From the NCBI GenBank assembly GCA_017520105.1, contig JAFWRL010000204.1:1-14676 (forward strand): 14,676 nucleotides of DNA, read 5' to 3'. A model generated the notes under the pieces. That model did no database searches and was not told the DNA's origin. It saw only the letters and a program-made list of their open reading frames with translations. The position numbers and the translations under genes are program-made. Source of the DNA: Fibrobacter sp. GTDB taxonomy: Bacteria > Fibrobacterota > Fibrobacteria > Fibrobacterales > Fibrobacteraceae. Shown in pieces: positions 1-8,130 of this stretch; position 1 is the first letter of the stretch, and each line of letters starts with the position of its first letter.

Positions 1-1591
1 CGTGGTCGGGGGCCGCGACGAGGCTTCCGATCATAATTTCTTCTTCGAGGGCGAGCTTGCCGTTAGGGAGAGTTTGGCGTCCGTAGATGCGGATATAGCG
101 GAAGCCACCGCCGGTTTCCTTGTTGCTGCGGGCGTGGAAGATGATGTTCTTGCCATCGCGTTCCCACCAGAGTGCTGGGCCGTCGGTGATGTAGCAGTTG
201 TCGGCGGAGAAGGCTGCGTTTAAATCGTCGAGAGTCAGCGGGGGCTGTGTAGGGAGATTCCCGGTCGGAGCCGGGAATGACAAAATCGGATTGCCGGTAG
301 GGTCCATGATTTTCACAACTGTGCGGACGTTGCCGAAAATATGCGCTCGTGTGTGCTTGAGCGAAAAGAGCGGTAAATCGACCGCGGTCATGCTGTTCAA
401 ATCGCCGTGCGCATCGTTTCCGCCGATGGGGAGCAGATAATTGCCTTTGCCTAATTCATTTATCCAAAATTCGCGACCGAGCTTGAAGCCTTCATCGCGG
501 ATGCCGTTCCAGAACTGGAGTCCGCGAATGGAGTGCGTTTTTTTGGTGCCTTTGTCTGCGCGCTCGTTCGGAATGTTCAAATCTTCGGGTTTCCAGTAGC
601 CTCTGCGGAAGATGAACTTTTCCAGAAGTCCCATTTGCTGGAAGGGGTGGGCTGCGAAGCAGTGCGCCCCGGTCATGTTCAGAATTTGCTTGATGCTGCG
701 GGTAGGCTTGTTGTCGAGCCAGTAGCGGCCGCAGTCGCCGAGCCCCGGGAGGTAACCTTCGGGGGCGAGGACTGTCACATGTACGTTCTCGCCTTTGCTA
801 TTCCCTGCGGAGACTTCTTCGCCTGCAAGCATGAGCGGCATGATGTTTCCGTTTTCGTCTTTGCTTGGGAGCGCGGCAATCTCTTCGCGCAGTTTCTGGA
901 ATCTCGGGACAGGCGAATCCGCCTCTTTAGTAAAGTCTTCTTGCGTGAACGCAAAATCGTAGGCGTGGTCGGTGCAATTCACGAAATCGAGCCCGACGGC
1001 TTTAGCTGCCAGCTGCAACACTTCTGGTGTGGCGCCGTATTCCACGTGGTCGGCGGAATAGTGCGTATGGCAATGCATCTCGCCTGCGGCAAAGCCAGGA
1101 GCGATGGGAGGGTGCTCGTTCAAAACTTTAAAGCGGAGCGGAGTCGGCTTGAGTCGGGGCAAGTTCCAGCGTTCGAATGTTTGCGCTTTGCCTTCTCTTT
1201 CGACTGTCAATTTGCAATACGCTTCGTAAGTGCCCGCCGGGATTTCACCGAGTGCGAGCGGAATAAATTTCATTTGCTCGTGGACTTCGTTGTTCAAGTC
1301 TTTGTGGATAGAAATGTCCGGTTGTCGTGCTTTATTTTGCACGTTGTCAAGCGTTTGGTCAAACGTGTTATCAACACAGTGCTTGAGTAAAATTTCTGCT
1401 GCCTTTATTGTTGTCGGGAACCGGTCGGCATCGCGCACGACAATCCACAGGTACGGGCTTACTCCCGGCACAAACTGGAACGGGGCGTCAAAAATGATTT
1501 CGGGCCACGGCTTGTAAAGGAGCGACCAGGGTAGCTTGAACTTAAAATGCGTTTCGGCGTAACGCAATTTTTCCCCTGGCAACAAACTCAT
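1..1591 (-). CDS. PHP-domain metallohydrolase (CehA/McbA-like), 3' end outside window
   Basis: Reading the complement from 1591 gives an uninterrupted 530-codon frame that leaves the window at base 1. PHP-fold metal-site motifs appear in the usual order: His173-Cys-His175-Thr-His177-Tyr-Ser179 (about 1061-1075), then NCTDHA, a GEE acid, AAHP and GGNDAH. PHP proteins are metal-dependent hydrolases, often phosphoesterases; the substrate here cannot be read from sequence. Residues 1-160 are a preceding domain I do not recognise, with a beta-rich look. No signal peptide is seen, so it is probably cytoplasmic. The start ATG overlaps the stop of the barrel gene (TGATG), with AGGGGA just upstream as ribosome binding site, so translation is probably coupled. 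A palindromic repeat lies in frame at 252-281, encoding a Pro/Gly-rich insertion. The C-terminus is missing only because the window ends. Confidence 0.87.
   Translation of the reverse strand, partial: MSLLPGEKLRYAETHFKFKLPWSLLYKPWPEIIFDAPFQFVPGVSPYLWIVVRDADRFPTTIKAAEILLKHCVDNTFDQTLDNVQNKARQPDISIHKDLNNEVHEQMKFIPLALGEIPAGTYEAYCKLTVEREGKAQTFERWNLPRLKPTPLRFKVLNEHPPIAPGFAAGEMHCHTHYSADHVEYGATPEVLQLAAKAVGLDFVNCTDHAYDFAFTQEDFTKEADSPVPRFQKLREEIAALPSKDENGNIMPLMLAGEEVSAGNSKGENVHVTVLAPEGYLPGLGDCGRYWLDNKPTRSIKQILNMTGAHCFAAHPFQQMGLLEKFIFRRGYWKPEDLNIPNERADKGTKKTHSIRGLQFWNGIRDEGFKLGREFWINELGKGNYLLPIGGNDAHGDLNSMTAVDLPLFSLKHTRAHIFGNVRTVVKIMDPTGNPILSFPAPTGNLPTQPPLTLDDLNAAFSADNCYITDGPALWWERDGKNIIFHARSNKETGGGFRYIRIYGRQTLPNGKLALEEEIMIGSLVAAPDH
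252..281. repeat. dRS3-like palindromic repeat inside the PHP gene
   Basis: ATTCCCGG at 257-264 and CCGGGAAT at 271-278 form a perfect 8-bp inverted repeat around a 6-base loop. On the minus strand the flanks read GTC before and CTCCC after. This GTCATTCCC...GGGAATCTCC form is a familiar dispersed intergenic repeat in several bacterial genomes (Neisseria dRS3 has a similar core). Here it is in frame within coding sequence and encodes part of a Pro/Gly-rich loop (SFPAPTGNLP). That it is a mobile or REP-type copy is inference from its form. Confidence 0.6.
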
Positions 1592-2841
1592 CAGTCCCCT
1601 TTTGATTTGACGTTTTCTGCAGGCGCTGACTGTGCAGGCTGTTCTGGCTGCTTTTCAGGCTGCTTGACGGATGCGGCATCTTCGGGCTTGTTCGCCGGTT
1701 GCGGGGGAGCATTGGCCGTGTCGGGCTTGACTTTTGCGGAGTCTGCAGCTATTGAATTTTTGACCGTACTTGAATCGACCTTCGCGGAATCGGCGACGGT
1801 TGCTTTGGCAGAATCTGCAGTGATTGATTTTGCTGTATCTGCGTCGGCGGCGCTTACGGAATCCACGCTGGCGCTAGTTGCTTTCACGGAATCTGCGACA
1901 TTGGCGCTCACGGAATCCACACCGGCGCTATCCGCCGTATTCATGGTATCTTTTTTCGCGGAATCCTTTATGGAACGCAGTTTGTTCAAAATTCGTTTTT
2001 TGCGGAGCGATGGATTGTCATCATCATCGTCGTCGTCATCGTCATCATTGGGTCTCGGCTTGTTCCAGAATCCAAACGTTCCCCTAATCTGTAGCAGAAT
2101 CCCGCCCAGGTTCCATTTGGCTTTTTCGTCTGGCCCGCCAGGGACAATGTCCGAGAATTTCTTGTTGGACTTCACAGAAATAGAGTTGAATCCAATATCC
2201 CCATAGAGTTTGAAGTTCCTCCAGCTGGCAAAAAGGTAACCCACGCTTGCGCCAAAGCCGGCGCCAAAGAGCGGTGTCTTTGCACCGAGATAACCCCAGG
2301 TTGTATAAATTTCGGTCCCCGGCAAAACCCAGTACCAGCGAACCGCAATGCTGAAGAGTCCGCCCGTGCTGAGTGTGATAAAGTTTTTGGGCAACGCGAA
2401 TCGGTATTCGAGAAAAAGCGGAATCCCCTGTAGAGTGTATTCGTAACTGTGGGTGCTGCTGTTGCGGTCGGTGAGCACCACGGACTCGTTATCGTAGATA
2501 AAACCGATGCCCGCGCTTAAGAAGTGGTCTTGCAAGAACTGCCATTGGATTCCGGCAGTAACCGGAAAGCAGAAGTTCACTTTCTGAAAATCCTGCTTCG
2601 CGACATTCAGGGATTCGGCACTGTTGATGGCGCTTTCCCTGAAACCGTAATAGATTGTGTCGATGGCGTTCTGGAAGTATTCGCGTTCCGTAAAACTGAT
2701 GAACGAGATGGAAGGCTGCACAAAGACCGAAAGGATGGAATAGTCGTGGTCCAGTTTTTCATCACTATCAGCAAAGGCATTTGTTGCGAATACCAATGCC
2801 GTCAGGATACAGAGAATTGTGAATCTGGACTGGGACTTCAT
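1591..2841 (-). CDS. Outer-membrane beta-barrel protein with poly-Asp stretch and Ala/Asp/Ser-rich tail
   Basis: The 416-residue product starts with a clear Sec signal peptide (about residues 1-24, cleavage after AFA). Residues 25 to about 260 alternate polar and aromatic/hydrophobic residues with many Tyr, Phe and Gly, ending in a strand that closes with FGFW, as expected of an outer-membrane barrel. Ten consecutive Asp follow (residues 266-275), then a basic stretch (LRKKRILNKLRSIK). The remaining ~120 residues are degenerate ADSAK/ADSVK-type repeats and a Pro/Gln/Glu-rich end. A barrel with a long tail after its last strand is unusual; the tail would probably lie in the periplasm. The start is 7 bases after the bamD stop, so the two are probably co-transcribed, and the stop overlaps the next start. 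I cannot assign a substrate or a named family. Confidence 0.85.
   Translation of the reverse strand: MKSQSRFTILCILTALVFATNAFADSDEKLDHDYSILSVFVQPSISFISFTEREYFQNAIDTIYYGFRESAINSAESLNVAKQDFQKVNFCFPVTAGIQWQFLQDHFLSAGIGFIYDNESVVLTDRNSSTHSYEYTLQGIPLFLEYRFALPKNFITLSTGGLFSIAVRWYWVLPGTEIYTTWGYLGAKTPLFGAGFGASVGYLFASWRNFKLYGDIGFNSISVKSNKKFSDIVPGGPDEKAKWNLGGILLQIRGTFGFWNKPRPNDDDDDDDDDDNPSLRKKRILNKLRSIKDSAKKDTMNTADSAGVDSVSANVADSVKATSASVDSVSAADADTAKSITADSAKATVADSAKVDSSTVKNSIAADSAKVKPDTANAPPQPANKPEDAASVKQPEKQPEQPAQSAPAENVKSKGD
1720..1965 (-). repeat. Degenerate Ala-Asp-Ser coding repeats
   Basis: This stretch encodes many imperfect copies of a 4-6 residue unit around A-D-S-A/V-K within the barrel protein tail. 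The DNA repeats GCGGAATC/TGCGGAATCT-like words at irregular spacing. It is low-complexity coding sequence, not a mobile element, and could change length by slippage or recombination. Confidence 0.55.
2017..2046 (-). repeat. Run of ten Asp codons (GAT/GAC)
   Basis: Ten successive Asp codons, a mix of GAT and GAC, lie between two Asn codons. They mark the boundary between barrel and tail in the upstream barrel gene. The mixed codons make this an imperfect trinucleotide tract. An acidic run of this length could bind Ca2+ or other cations; that is inference. Confidence 0.75.
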
Positions 2842-2848
2842 CCGTTGC

Positions 2849-3700
2849 CTAGTTTGTCAATTTCTTTTCTTCTTTCTGGAGACGCTTCTTTTCGGCTTCT
2901 TGTTTCAGTCGCTTTTCGTAAGCTTCTTCGGCATTGGCGATTTTTGTTTCAGCCTTTTTAACTCGTTTCTGAATCTCGGCATCTTCGAGTGCTTCGTTTT
3001 GCGCTATCGCGAGATATTGTCTTGCAGGGTCAAACTGGTCGAGGTCTGTGTAGGCGTCCGAAATGAGGAACAGGACCTCTTGACGGCGCTTGGCCTTCGG
3101 GTAAGTTTCCAAAAATTCCTTGAAGTAAATCACTGCGGCTTGCGGCTTTTCCATGCGCAAGTAGAGACGGCCTGTCTGGAATTCCTTCTCGGCTACGCGA
3201 TCTATAAGCTGGTCGTAATAGTAGTTGACGGAGTCGCGGAGCGGGGAACTAGGGTGGTTGGCGAGGTAGCGCTCGAAGTCTTTCAATGCGGCGGTTGTGT
3301 TCGATTCATCGCGATCGACCTTGTAATCCATGTTGAACGACGAGACGGCCTTGCGGAATTCTGCGGTTTCGGCAAATGGGGATGCTGGGAAGTTTACGAT
3401 AAAGCTTCCATATTCGCCACGGGCCTCAATCCACTGCTCCAGGTTGAAATAGCTTTCGGCAAGCAGGAACTGCGCTTGTTCCATGTAGCCCGACCCAGCG
3501 CAGGTAGAAAGGATTTCTTCGAGTTTCTCGACTGTCCTGCCGTACTTCTTTGACTTGAAAAGTTCTTCTGCGACATCATAGCGTTTCTTGCACCAGTCGG
3601 TATGGGTCATTTTCTCGTTAGAGGTGGAGGAACAACCCATCATAGTTGTCATATAAAGGAAAAGAGGAACGAACAGGGTATTCTTGAAAAGAGTTTTCAT
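2849..3700 (-). CDS. bamD: BamD-type outer-membrane assembly lipoprotein (TPR)
   Basis: The 283-residue product has a lipoprotein signal ending MMGC with Cys23 as acylation site; Met at the -3 position is atypical. The mature part is TPR-like helical hairpins. Two blocks resemble E. coli BamD: the VDRD...AALKDFERYLANHPSS stretch and the EFQTGRLYLRMEKPQAAVIYFKEFLETYP stretch. BamD is the essential lipoprotein that works with BamA in folding outer-membrane barrels. The last ~45 residues are a Lys/Glu-rich extended helix or coiled coil not present in E. coli BamD (245 residues). I chose the ATG at 3700 over an in-frame GTG at 3730 because it gives a normal short basic n-region before the hydrophobic core; the SD is weak either way. 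It leads the minus-strand unit and diverges from lptF. Confidence 0.8.
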   Translation of the reverse strand: MKTLFKNTLFVPLFLYMTTMMGCSSTSNEKMTHTDWCKKRYDVAEELFKSKKYGRTVEKLEEILSTCAGSGYMEQAQFLLAESYFNLEQWIEARGEYGSFIVNFPASPFAETAEFRKAVSSFNMDYKVDRDESNTTAALKDFERYLANHPSSPLRDSVNYYYDQLIDRVAEKEFQTGRLYLRMEKPQAAVIYFKEFLETYPKAKRRQEVLFLISDAYTDLDQFDPARQYLAIAQNEALEDAEIQKRVKKAETKIANAEEAYEKRLKQEAEKKRLQKEEKKLTN

Positions 3701-3764
3701 TTTTTTTCTTTGGTTAATTCTAACTTTCACGCTGTAAAGTAGAAAAAAACGACTCTAGAGAAAA
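3701..3764. promoter_or_regulatory. Divergent intergenic region between bamD and lptF
   Basis: These 64 AT-rich bases must hold the start signals for both the bamD unit (minus) and the lptF unit (plus). A weak sigma70-like pair for the plus strand is TTGGTT at 3710-3715 and TGTAAA at 3733-3738, 17 bases apart. No convincing pair was seen for the minus strand. The location as a promoter region is solid from gene orientation; the specific boxes are tentative. Confidence 0.45.
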
Positions 3765-5213
3765 ATGATTTTAGTCCGCTATGTGTTGAAAGAGCTGATA
3801 GGCCCTTTTTTGGCGTCGCTCTTTGGCATTACTTTTTTGTTTGTAGTTGACTTTTTGGTCAAGATATTGGACAATGTGCTGTCCAAGGGCTTGCCTGCAT
3901 CTACCGTTATCGAAATTTTTGTTTTGAACCTCGCGTGGATGCTTTCACTGTCGATTCCGATGGCAGTGCTTGTCGCAAGCCTCATGGCGTTTGGCCGTAT
4001 GTCGGGCGACCAGGAAATTACGGCAGTCAAGGCGGCGGGGATTTCGCCGTTGTCGCTGATGCGCCCGGTGCTGCTTGTGGCGCTATTGCTTTCTGTCCTG
4101 ATGGTGGTGTTCAACAACTGGGTGCTCCCGGAGGCGAACCACAGGTCGGTCGAACTGATGAACGCCGTATCGCGCAAAAAACCGCACGTGTTCGTGGATG
4201 CCGGGCGCTTGATTACGCAGTTCCCCGGAGTCCAGCTTTGGGTGAACCGCATCGACCCCGTTTCGGGAACGTTGTACGGGATCCAAATTTTTGAAATGGA
4301 AAAGAAGGGTGCTCCGCGTATTGTCTATGCCGACAGCGCCACGATGGATTACGTCGATAACGGGGCGACGCTCATGCTCCGACTCCGCAGTGGCGAGACG
4401 CATCTCGTCGATCCGGACGATAATGATAACTATTTCCGCATCCGTTTCTTCTCGCAGGATTTGGCCATGCAGAATGTGGATGACCGCCTCGAACGCCGTA
4501 GCCGCAGTTACCGCAGCGACCGCGAAATGCCGGTCGAGATGATGTGGGAGGTGGTGACGGACGCCCGTGAAAAATATGACTCGGCAGCGGTCCAGGCCAA
4601 GTCCCGCCGGTTGCCGACGCTGATGCGCATGCGCGAACTCGTCATAGGCGATAGCATTGTTCCTGCCGATGCGAAAAATGCCGCGAAACAAGATTCCATG
4701 CAGTTCGTAAATGGGCTGCGCAAAGTCCGTGTGCAGGAGGCATCCTCGATGCGTGCGACAGAACGCGTTTGGGGCCGTATGGAAGGCGAACTCAAACGTG
4801 AAGCGCAGTACTTGGTCGAAATTCACAAAAAGTTCAGCACGGCGTTTGCGTGTTTCGTGTTTATATTGATTGGCGCCCCACTTGGAATCATGGCCCGCAA
4901 GGGCGGCATCGGTACAGGCATCCTTTACAGCCTTGCGTTCTTTGTCATCTACTGGATTTGCCTTATCGGCGGCGAAAACCTCGCTGACCGCTTGATTGTC
5001 TCTCCGGAACTCGCCATGTGGATTTCTAATATCCTTATTGGTGTGTTTGGTATCCTCCTTACGCGTGCGATGATTCGCGACCGATTTACTGGCAATTCCA
5101 TAATCCGCAGTTTCTTCGGAAAAATCGGACGCTTTGGAGGCAGGTTTATTGTCTTTAGGGCAATAGGTCGTTTCTTTAGTTTTGTTTTCGGCAAAATTGC
5201 GGAGTTGTTTTGA
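3765..5213 (+). CDS. lptF: LptF/LptG-family LPS export permease (LptF position)
   Basis: The 482-residue protein matches the YjgP/YjgQ permease family. It has three N-terminal membrane helices (about 11-33, 50-75 and 100-121), the signature PEANHR after helix 3, a periplasmic beta-jellyroll, and three C-terminal helices (about 361-380, 385-405 and 416-440). LptF and LptG pair with the LptB ATPase to extract LPS and pass it to LptC/LptA. It is about 115 residues longer than E. coli LptF. The excess is a charged, helical-looking insert (roughly 255-350) between jellyroll and helix 4, and a C-terminal extension after 440 rich in Phe, Gly, Arg and Lys. It overlaps lptG by one base. LptF and LptG are hard to tell apart by sequence alone; I assign F by gene order. 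Confidence 0.85.
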   Translation: MILVRYVLKELIGPFLASLFGITFLFVVDFLVKILDNVLSKGLPASTVIEIFVLNLAWMLSLSIPMAVLVASLMAFGRMSGDQEITAVKAAGISPLSLMRPVLLVALLLSVLMVVFNNWVLPEANHRSVELMNAVSRKKPHVFVDAGRLITQFPGVQLWVNRIDPVSGTLYGIQIFEMEKKGAPRIVYADSATMDYVDNGATLMLRLRSGETHLVDPDDNDNYFRIRFFSQDLAMQNVDDRLERRSRSYRSDREMPVEMMWEVVTDAREKYDSAAVQAKSRRLPTLMRMRELVIGDSIVPADAKNAAKQDSMQFVNGLRKVRVQEASSMRATERVWGRMEGELKREAQYLVEIHKKFSTAFACFVFILIGAPLGIMARKGGIGTGILYSLAFFVIYWICLIGGENLADRLIVSPELAMWISNILIGVFGILLTRAMIRDRFTGNSIIRSFFGKIGRFGGRFIVFRAIGRFFSFVFGKIAELF

Positions 5214-6304
5214 TGAGATTTTCCCGTTATCTTATTTGGAACTTCTTGAAAATGTTCCTCATCGTGGTCTGCGGTGCGGTACTCATTTTTGTCGTAATTG
5301 ACTTTGTCGGTAATATCAAGACATGGCTTTCCCGCGATATGAAACTCGTGGGAGACTACTACCTGAGCTATCTCCCGTATATCCTTTATTTGATTACCCC
5401 GGTTGCATTGTTTATCGCGGTCTTGGCCTCGGTGGGCAATATGGCGCGGCACCTTGAAATGAGTGCCATGCAGAGTTCCGGACAAAGTCCGCTCAAGACT
5501 CTCTTCCCGATATTCTTGCTTGGCGTATTCATGTCGGTTGGCTCTTACGAAATGAGCGAACACTGGCTCCCGGATGCAAACCACAGGCGTTTTGAAATCA
5601 TGGAAACAAACGCCCAAAAGCGCAAGAACCCGCGCATCAAGGAAAAGCAGGATTTCACGTTTATCGATAGCGAAAAGAGCAGCTGGTTTTTCAAGTACTA
5701 TTCCGGTACGAGTAAAGTGGGGCGAGATGTCGTACTCCTGGTTCGCAGTGAAGGCCGCCTAGTAGAACGTTACGATGTGCGCCTGATCCGTTGGGTTGAG
5801 AAGGATTCGCTCGCTTACTGGATGTTTGAAAATGGATACCGCCGTGTGTTCCACAAGGATGGCTCGGTCGAGTTCTTTCCTATCCAGCGCGAGAATATGA
5901 ACGGAAAGGTGCTGACGCATCCGAACGACTTGATTAATGAACGCCAGCTTGCCGATGAAATGGATTCCAAGATGGTCAAGGCGCGAATCGATGTCCTTCG
6001 ACGTTCTGGCGAAGATACCCGCGCGATGGAAACGGCGTTGCAGTTCAAGTATTCCGCCCATTGGATGAACCTGATTGTTCTTTTGATTGGGGCGGCCCTT
6101 TGCCATCGGTATAGCCGTTCTGGGGGGCTCTCCCAGAAATTCGGTGTTGGCCTTTTGCTTGTTTTTAGCTATTATATCCTAGAGAGGATTGGACTTAAAA
6201 TGGGTGAAAATGGAGCGCTTTCGCCTTTCTGGGCGGCGTGGAACAGTCACTTCATTTATGCCGGTCTCGCGATTGTCATGTTATATCGGTCTTTCCGCTT
6301 GTAG
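5213..6304 (+). CDS. lptG: LptF/LptG-family LPS export permease (LptG position)
   Basis: The 363-residue product has the same 3+3 helix plan as its neighbour and the family signature PDANHR after helix 3. N-terminal helices are near 12-31, 48-75 and 97-118, the periplasmic domain spans roughly 120-275, and C-terminal helices lie near 280-300, 305-325 and 333-355. It should form the LptFG heterodimer with the upstream product. I start it at the ATG at 5213, which overlaps the lptF stop as TGATG and has GGAG 8 bases upstream; a TTG one codon earlier is less likely. Length is normal for the family, unlike the enlarged partner. The next gene starts 8 bases after the stop. Confidence 0.85.
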   Translation: MRFSRYLIWNFLKMFLIVVCGAVLIFVVIDFVGNIKTWLSRDMKLVGDYYLSYLPYILYLITPVALFIAVLASVGNMARHLEMSAMQSSGQSPLKTLFPIFLLGVFMSVGSYEMSEHWLPDANHRRFEIMETNAQKRKNPRIKEKQDFTFIDSEKSSWFFKYYSGTSKVGRDVVLLVRSEGRLVERYDVRLIRWVEKDSLAYWMFENGYRRVFHKDGSVEFFPIQRENMNGKVLTHPNDLINERQLADEMDSKMVKARIDVLRRSGEDTRAMETALQFKYSAHWMNLIVLLIGAALCHRYSRSGGLSQKFGVGLLLVFSYYILERIGLKMGENGALSPFWAAWNSHFIYAGLAIVMLYRSFRL

Positions 6305-6312
6305 AGGGTTGT

Positions 6313-8127
6313 ATGTCCGTATCTGAAATATTGTTTGTTGTTGCAGGGGCGTTGCTTGGGTTGGCGTTTCAGGGGGGGATGTTCCTTTTCCTTATCCCGT
6401 TTGCGGTTGTCGCCTTCTCCTTGGCTGTGATGAACCGTCCGAACAATCCGAATACGTCTATACTTCCGGTGATTAAGCGGGACAAGCATTCGACGACACT
6501 TACACCGGTCGTGTCGCCGGACTTGCGTAATGAATTTACGAATGCGAACAAGGTGGAATCGAACGAACCGAATTCTTCTCTGCAGGTCAATCATATTTGG
6601 GAACGTGCAAACTCCGATGTGGATAAGGCGTTTGGCGATATCTTGCGTTGCCTCAAGGTGCTGATGCCGCAAGCGAATACACTCACCATCTTTACGAATG
6701 GTGGCAGCGTGAATGAACTTCGATTGAGAATGTTCCAAAGCGATATCCCGAACTGCATTGATACGGGGGCGAAGATAACCGAGAATATGGGAATTTTGAG
6801 CCAGTTGTTGCGCCCCGGTGTTTCCCGCATTTTGGAAGGCGACCTCCTGGTCGGAAAACGCTTGACATATTACATCGAAAACAGGATGATTCGTTCCTTG
6901 GTCGGTGTTCCGCTGCTGGGCCGCGACGAACAGCGCTTGGGTGTACTATTGGTGGACTCGCTGCACCCGAATGCGTTTACGGCAGCCGAGGCGCAGGCGC
7001 TCACGTACATCGCCCAGGCAATGTTCATGGTGAGTTTCAAGAGCTTTGCTTCGGCGCAGAACTATATTGAACAGCAACAGTTCAGTACGCTTTACCATTA
7101 CCAGCGCAAGTTCTTCCAGACCATGTCCGTCAAGGATATTTACAAGCAGATGTTCGAGTACGTCAAGGAGAACATGCCGTTCGACCGATTGACGATTCTT
7201 GCCCTCGATAAACCTAAGGAAGGTCTGGGCCATGTCGTCTATTGCGTCGGTATGGATTCCGAGCAGTTTGTCAACAAGTCGTTTACGTTATCTGATAAAG
7301 GCATTTTTGTGCTCGCCTTGATGAGGAACCGTCCTGTATTCCGTTCGTTCAATTCGGGCTATGCCGATTATGTGCCGCGACTGAACGATTCCGAAAAACG
7401 CAACATGGAACTGCGTCAGTTGTTTGTAATGCCTGTTTCGTCGGAACCGGATTCCAAGACCGCGGAATTGGCTATCTGCCTTGAAAGCCGTTTCACCAAC
7501 CGCTACCAGGATCACGAGAAAAAACTCTTGAAGGCTTTTGCTGGCGTGGCGGGCTTTGCTTATGCGCGCGCGTGTCAGTTCGAAAAGGGTAAGGACCTTG
7601 CGACTCGCGATGGACTTACAGGACTCATGAATCATCGGTCGCTGGAAGAATCGCTGAGGACCGAAAAAGTTCGTGCGGACCGTAAAAAGTACAATATCGG
7701 CGTGCTCATGATGGATATCGACCACTTCAAGCGCGTGAACGATACTTATGGGCATCCTGTTGGCGACGAGGTCATCAAGGGAATCGCTTTTGCAATCAGT
7801 GGCGAAATCCGCAAAGAAATCGATATCGTTGCGCGTTATGGCGGCGAGGAATTTGTCGTGGCGCTCATTGATACGACTCCGGAGGGCATGATCGAGACGG
7901 CTGAACGTATCCGCAAGGCAGTCGGCAAGTTGGAATTCAACGTCCATCAGCCGGATCCGCTTCGTGTGACGGTGAGCATTGGCGCGTTCCTCGTGGAGCC
8001 TGGATTCACGGACATGAAGAAGGCGGTCAACAATGCCGACCAAGCGCTTTACAAGGCGAAGGACGGCGGCCGCAACCAGGTCGTGCGTTTTGAAACCGTT
8101 GAAACTGAAGCGGTGGGAGCGGTTTAG
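6313..8127 (+). CDS. Membrane-anchored GAF-GGDEF diguanylate cyclase
   Basis: The 604-residue protein begins with two close hydrophobic helices (about 5-39). Two GAF-like sensory regions follow (about 93-236 and 257-420), then a GGDEF domain (about 430-600). GGDEF enzymes make cyclic di-GMP from two GTP. The catalytic motif is intact as GGEEF (510-514). The metal and substrate residues Asp468, Asn476 and Asp485 keep the spacing known from PleD (327, 335, 344). The inhibitory I-site, RxxD in PleD, reads KEID here (501-504), so product feedback may be weak or absent. The start ATG at 6313 has AGAGGG 4 bases upstream; an earlier in-frame start inside lptG is less likely. The short gap to lptG suggests co-transcription with the LPS export genes. 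The GAF ligands cannot be read. Confidence 0.9.
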   Translation: MSVSEILFVVAGALLGLAFQGGMFLFLIPFAVVAFSLAVMNRPNNPNTSILPVIKRDKHSTTLTPVVSPDLRNEFTNANKVESNEPNSSLQVNHIWERANSDVDKAFGDILRCLKVLMPQANTLTIFTNGGSVNELRLRMFQSDIPNCIDTGAKITENMGILSQLLRPGVSRILEGDLLVGKRLTYYIENRMIRSLVGVPLLGRDEQRLGVLLVDSLHPNAFTAAEAQALTYIAQAMFMVSFKSFASAQNYIEQQQFSTLYHYQRKFFQTMSVKDIYKQMFEYVKENMPFDRLTILALDKPKEGLGHVVYCVGMDSEQFVNKSFTLSDKGIFVLALMRNRPVFRSFNSGYADYVPRLNDSEKRNMELRQLFVMPVSSEPDSKTAELAICLESRFTNRYQDHEKKLLKAFAGVAGFAYARACQFEKGKDLATRDGLTGLMNHRSLEESLRTEKVRADRKKYNIGVLMMDIDHFKRVNDTYGHPVGDEVIKGIAFAISGEIRKEIDIVARYGGEEFVVALIDTTPEGMIETAERIRKAVGKLEFNVHQPDPLRVTVSIGAFLVEPGFTDMKKAVNNADQALYKAKDGGRNQVVRFETVETEAVGAV

Positions 8128-8130
8128 AAC

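Noticed and set aside
533..1390. A 285-codon plus-strand open frame
   Set aside because: It is the mirror of the PHP gene; the minus-strand frame has all the PHP metal motifs and a coupled start, while the plus frame has no recognisable domain and poor composition.
1720..2046. CRISPR-like or tandem DNA array in the barrel gene
   Set aside because: The repeats are short, irregular and explained by Ala/Asp/Ser and Asp codons in an open frame; there are no regular spacers.
4083..4826. A 247-codon minus-strand open frame
   Set aside because: It lies wholly inside lptF, is His/Arg-rich like a shadow frame, and shows no domain; lptF is supported by family signatures and membrane helices.
7288..8043. 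A 251-codon minus-strand open frame
   Set aside because: It is antisense to the GAF-GGDEF gene, whose catalytic motifs are intact on the plus strand.
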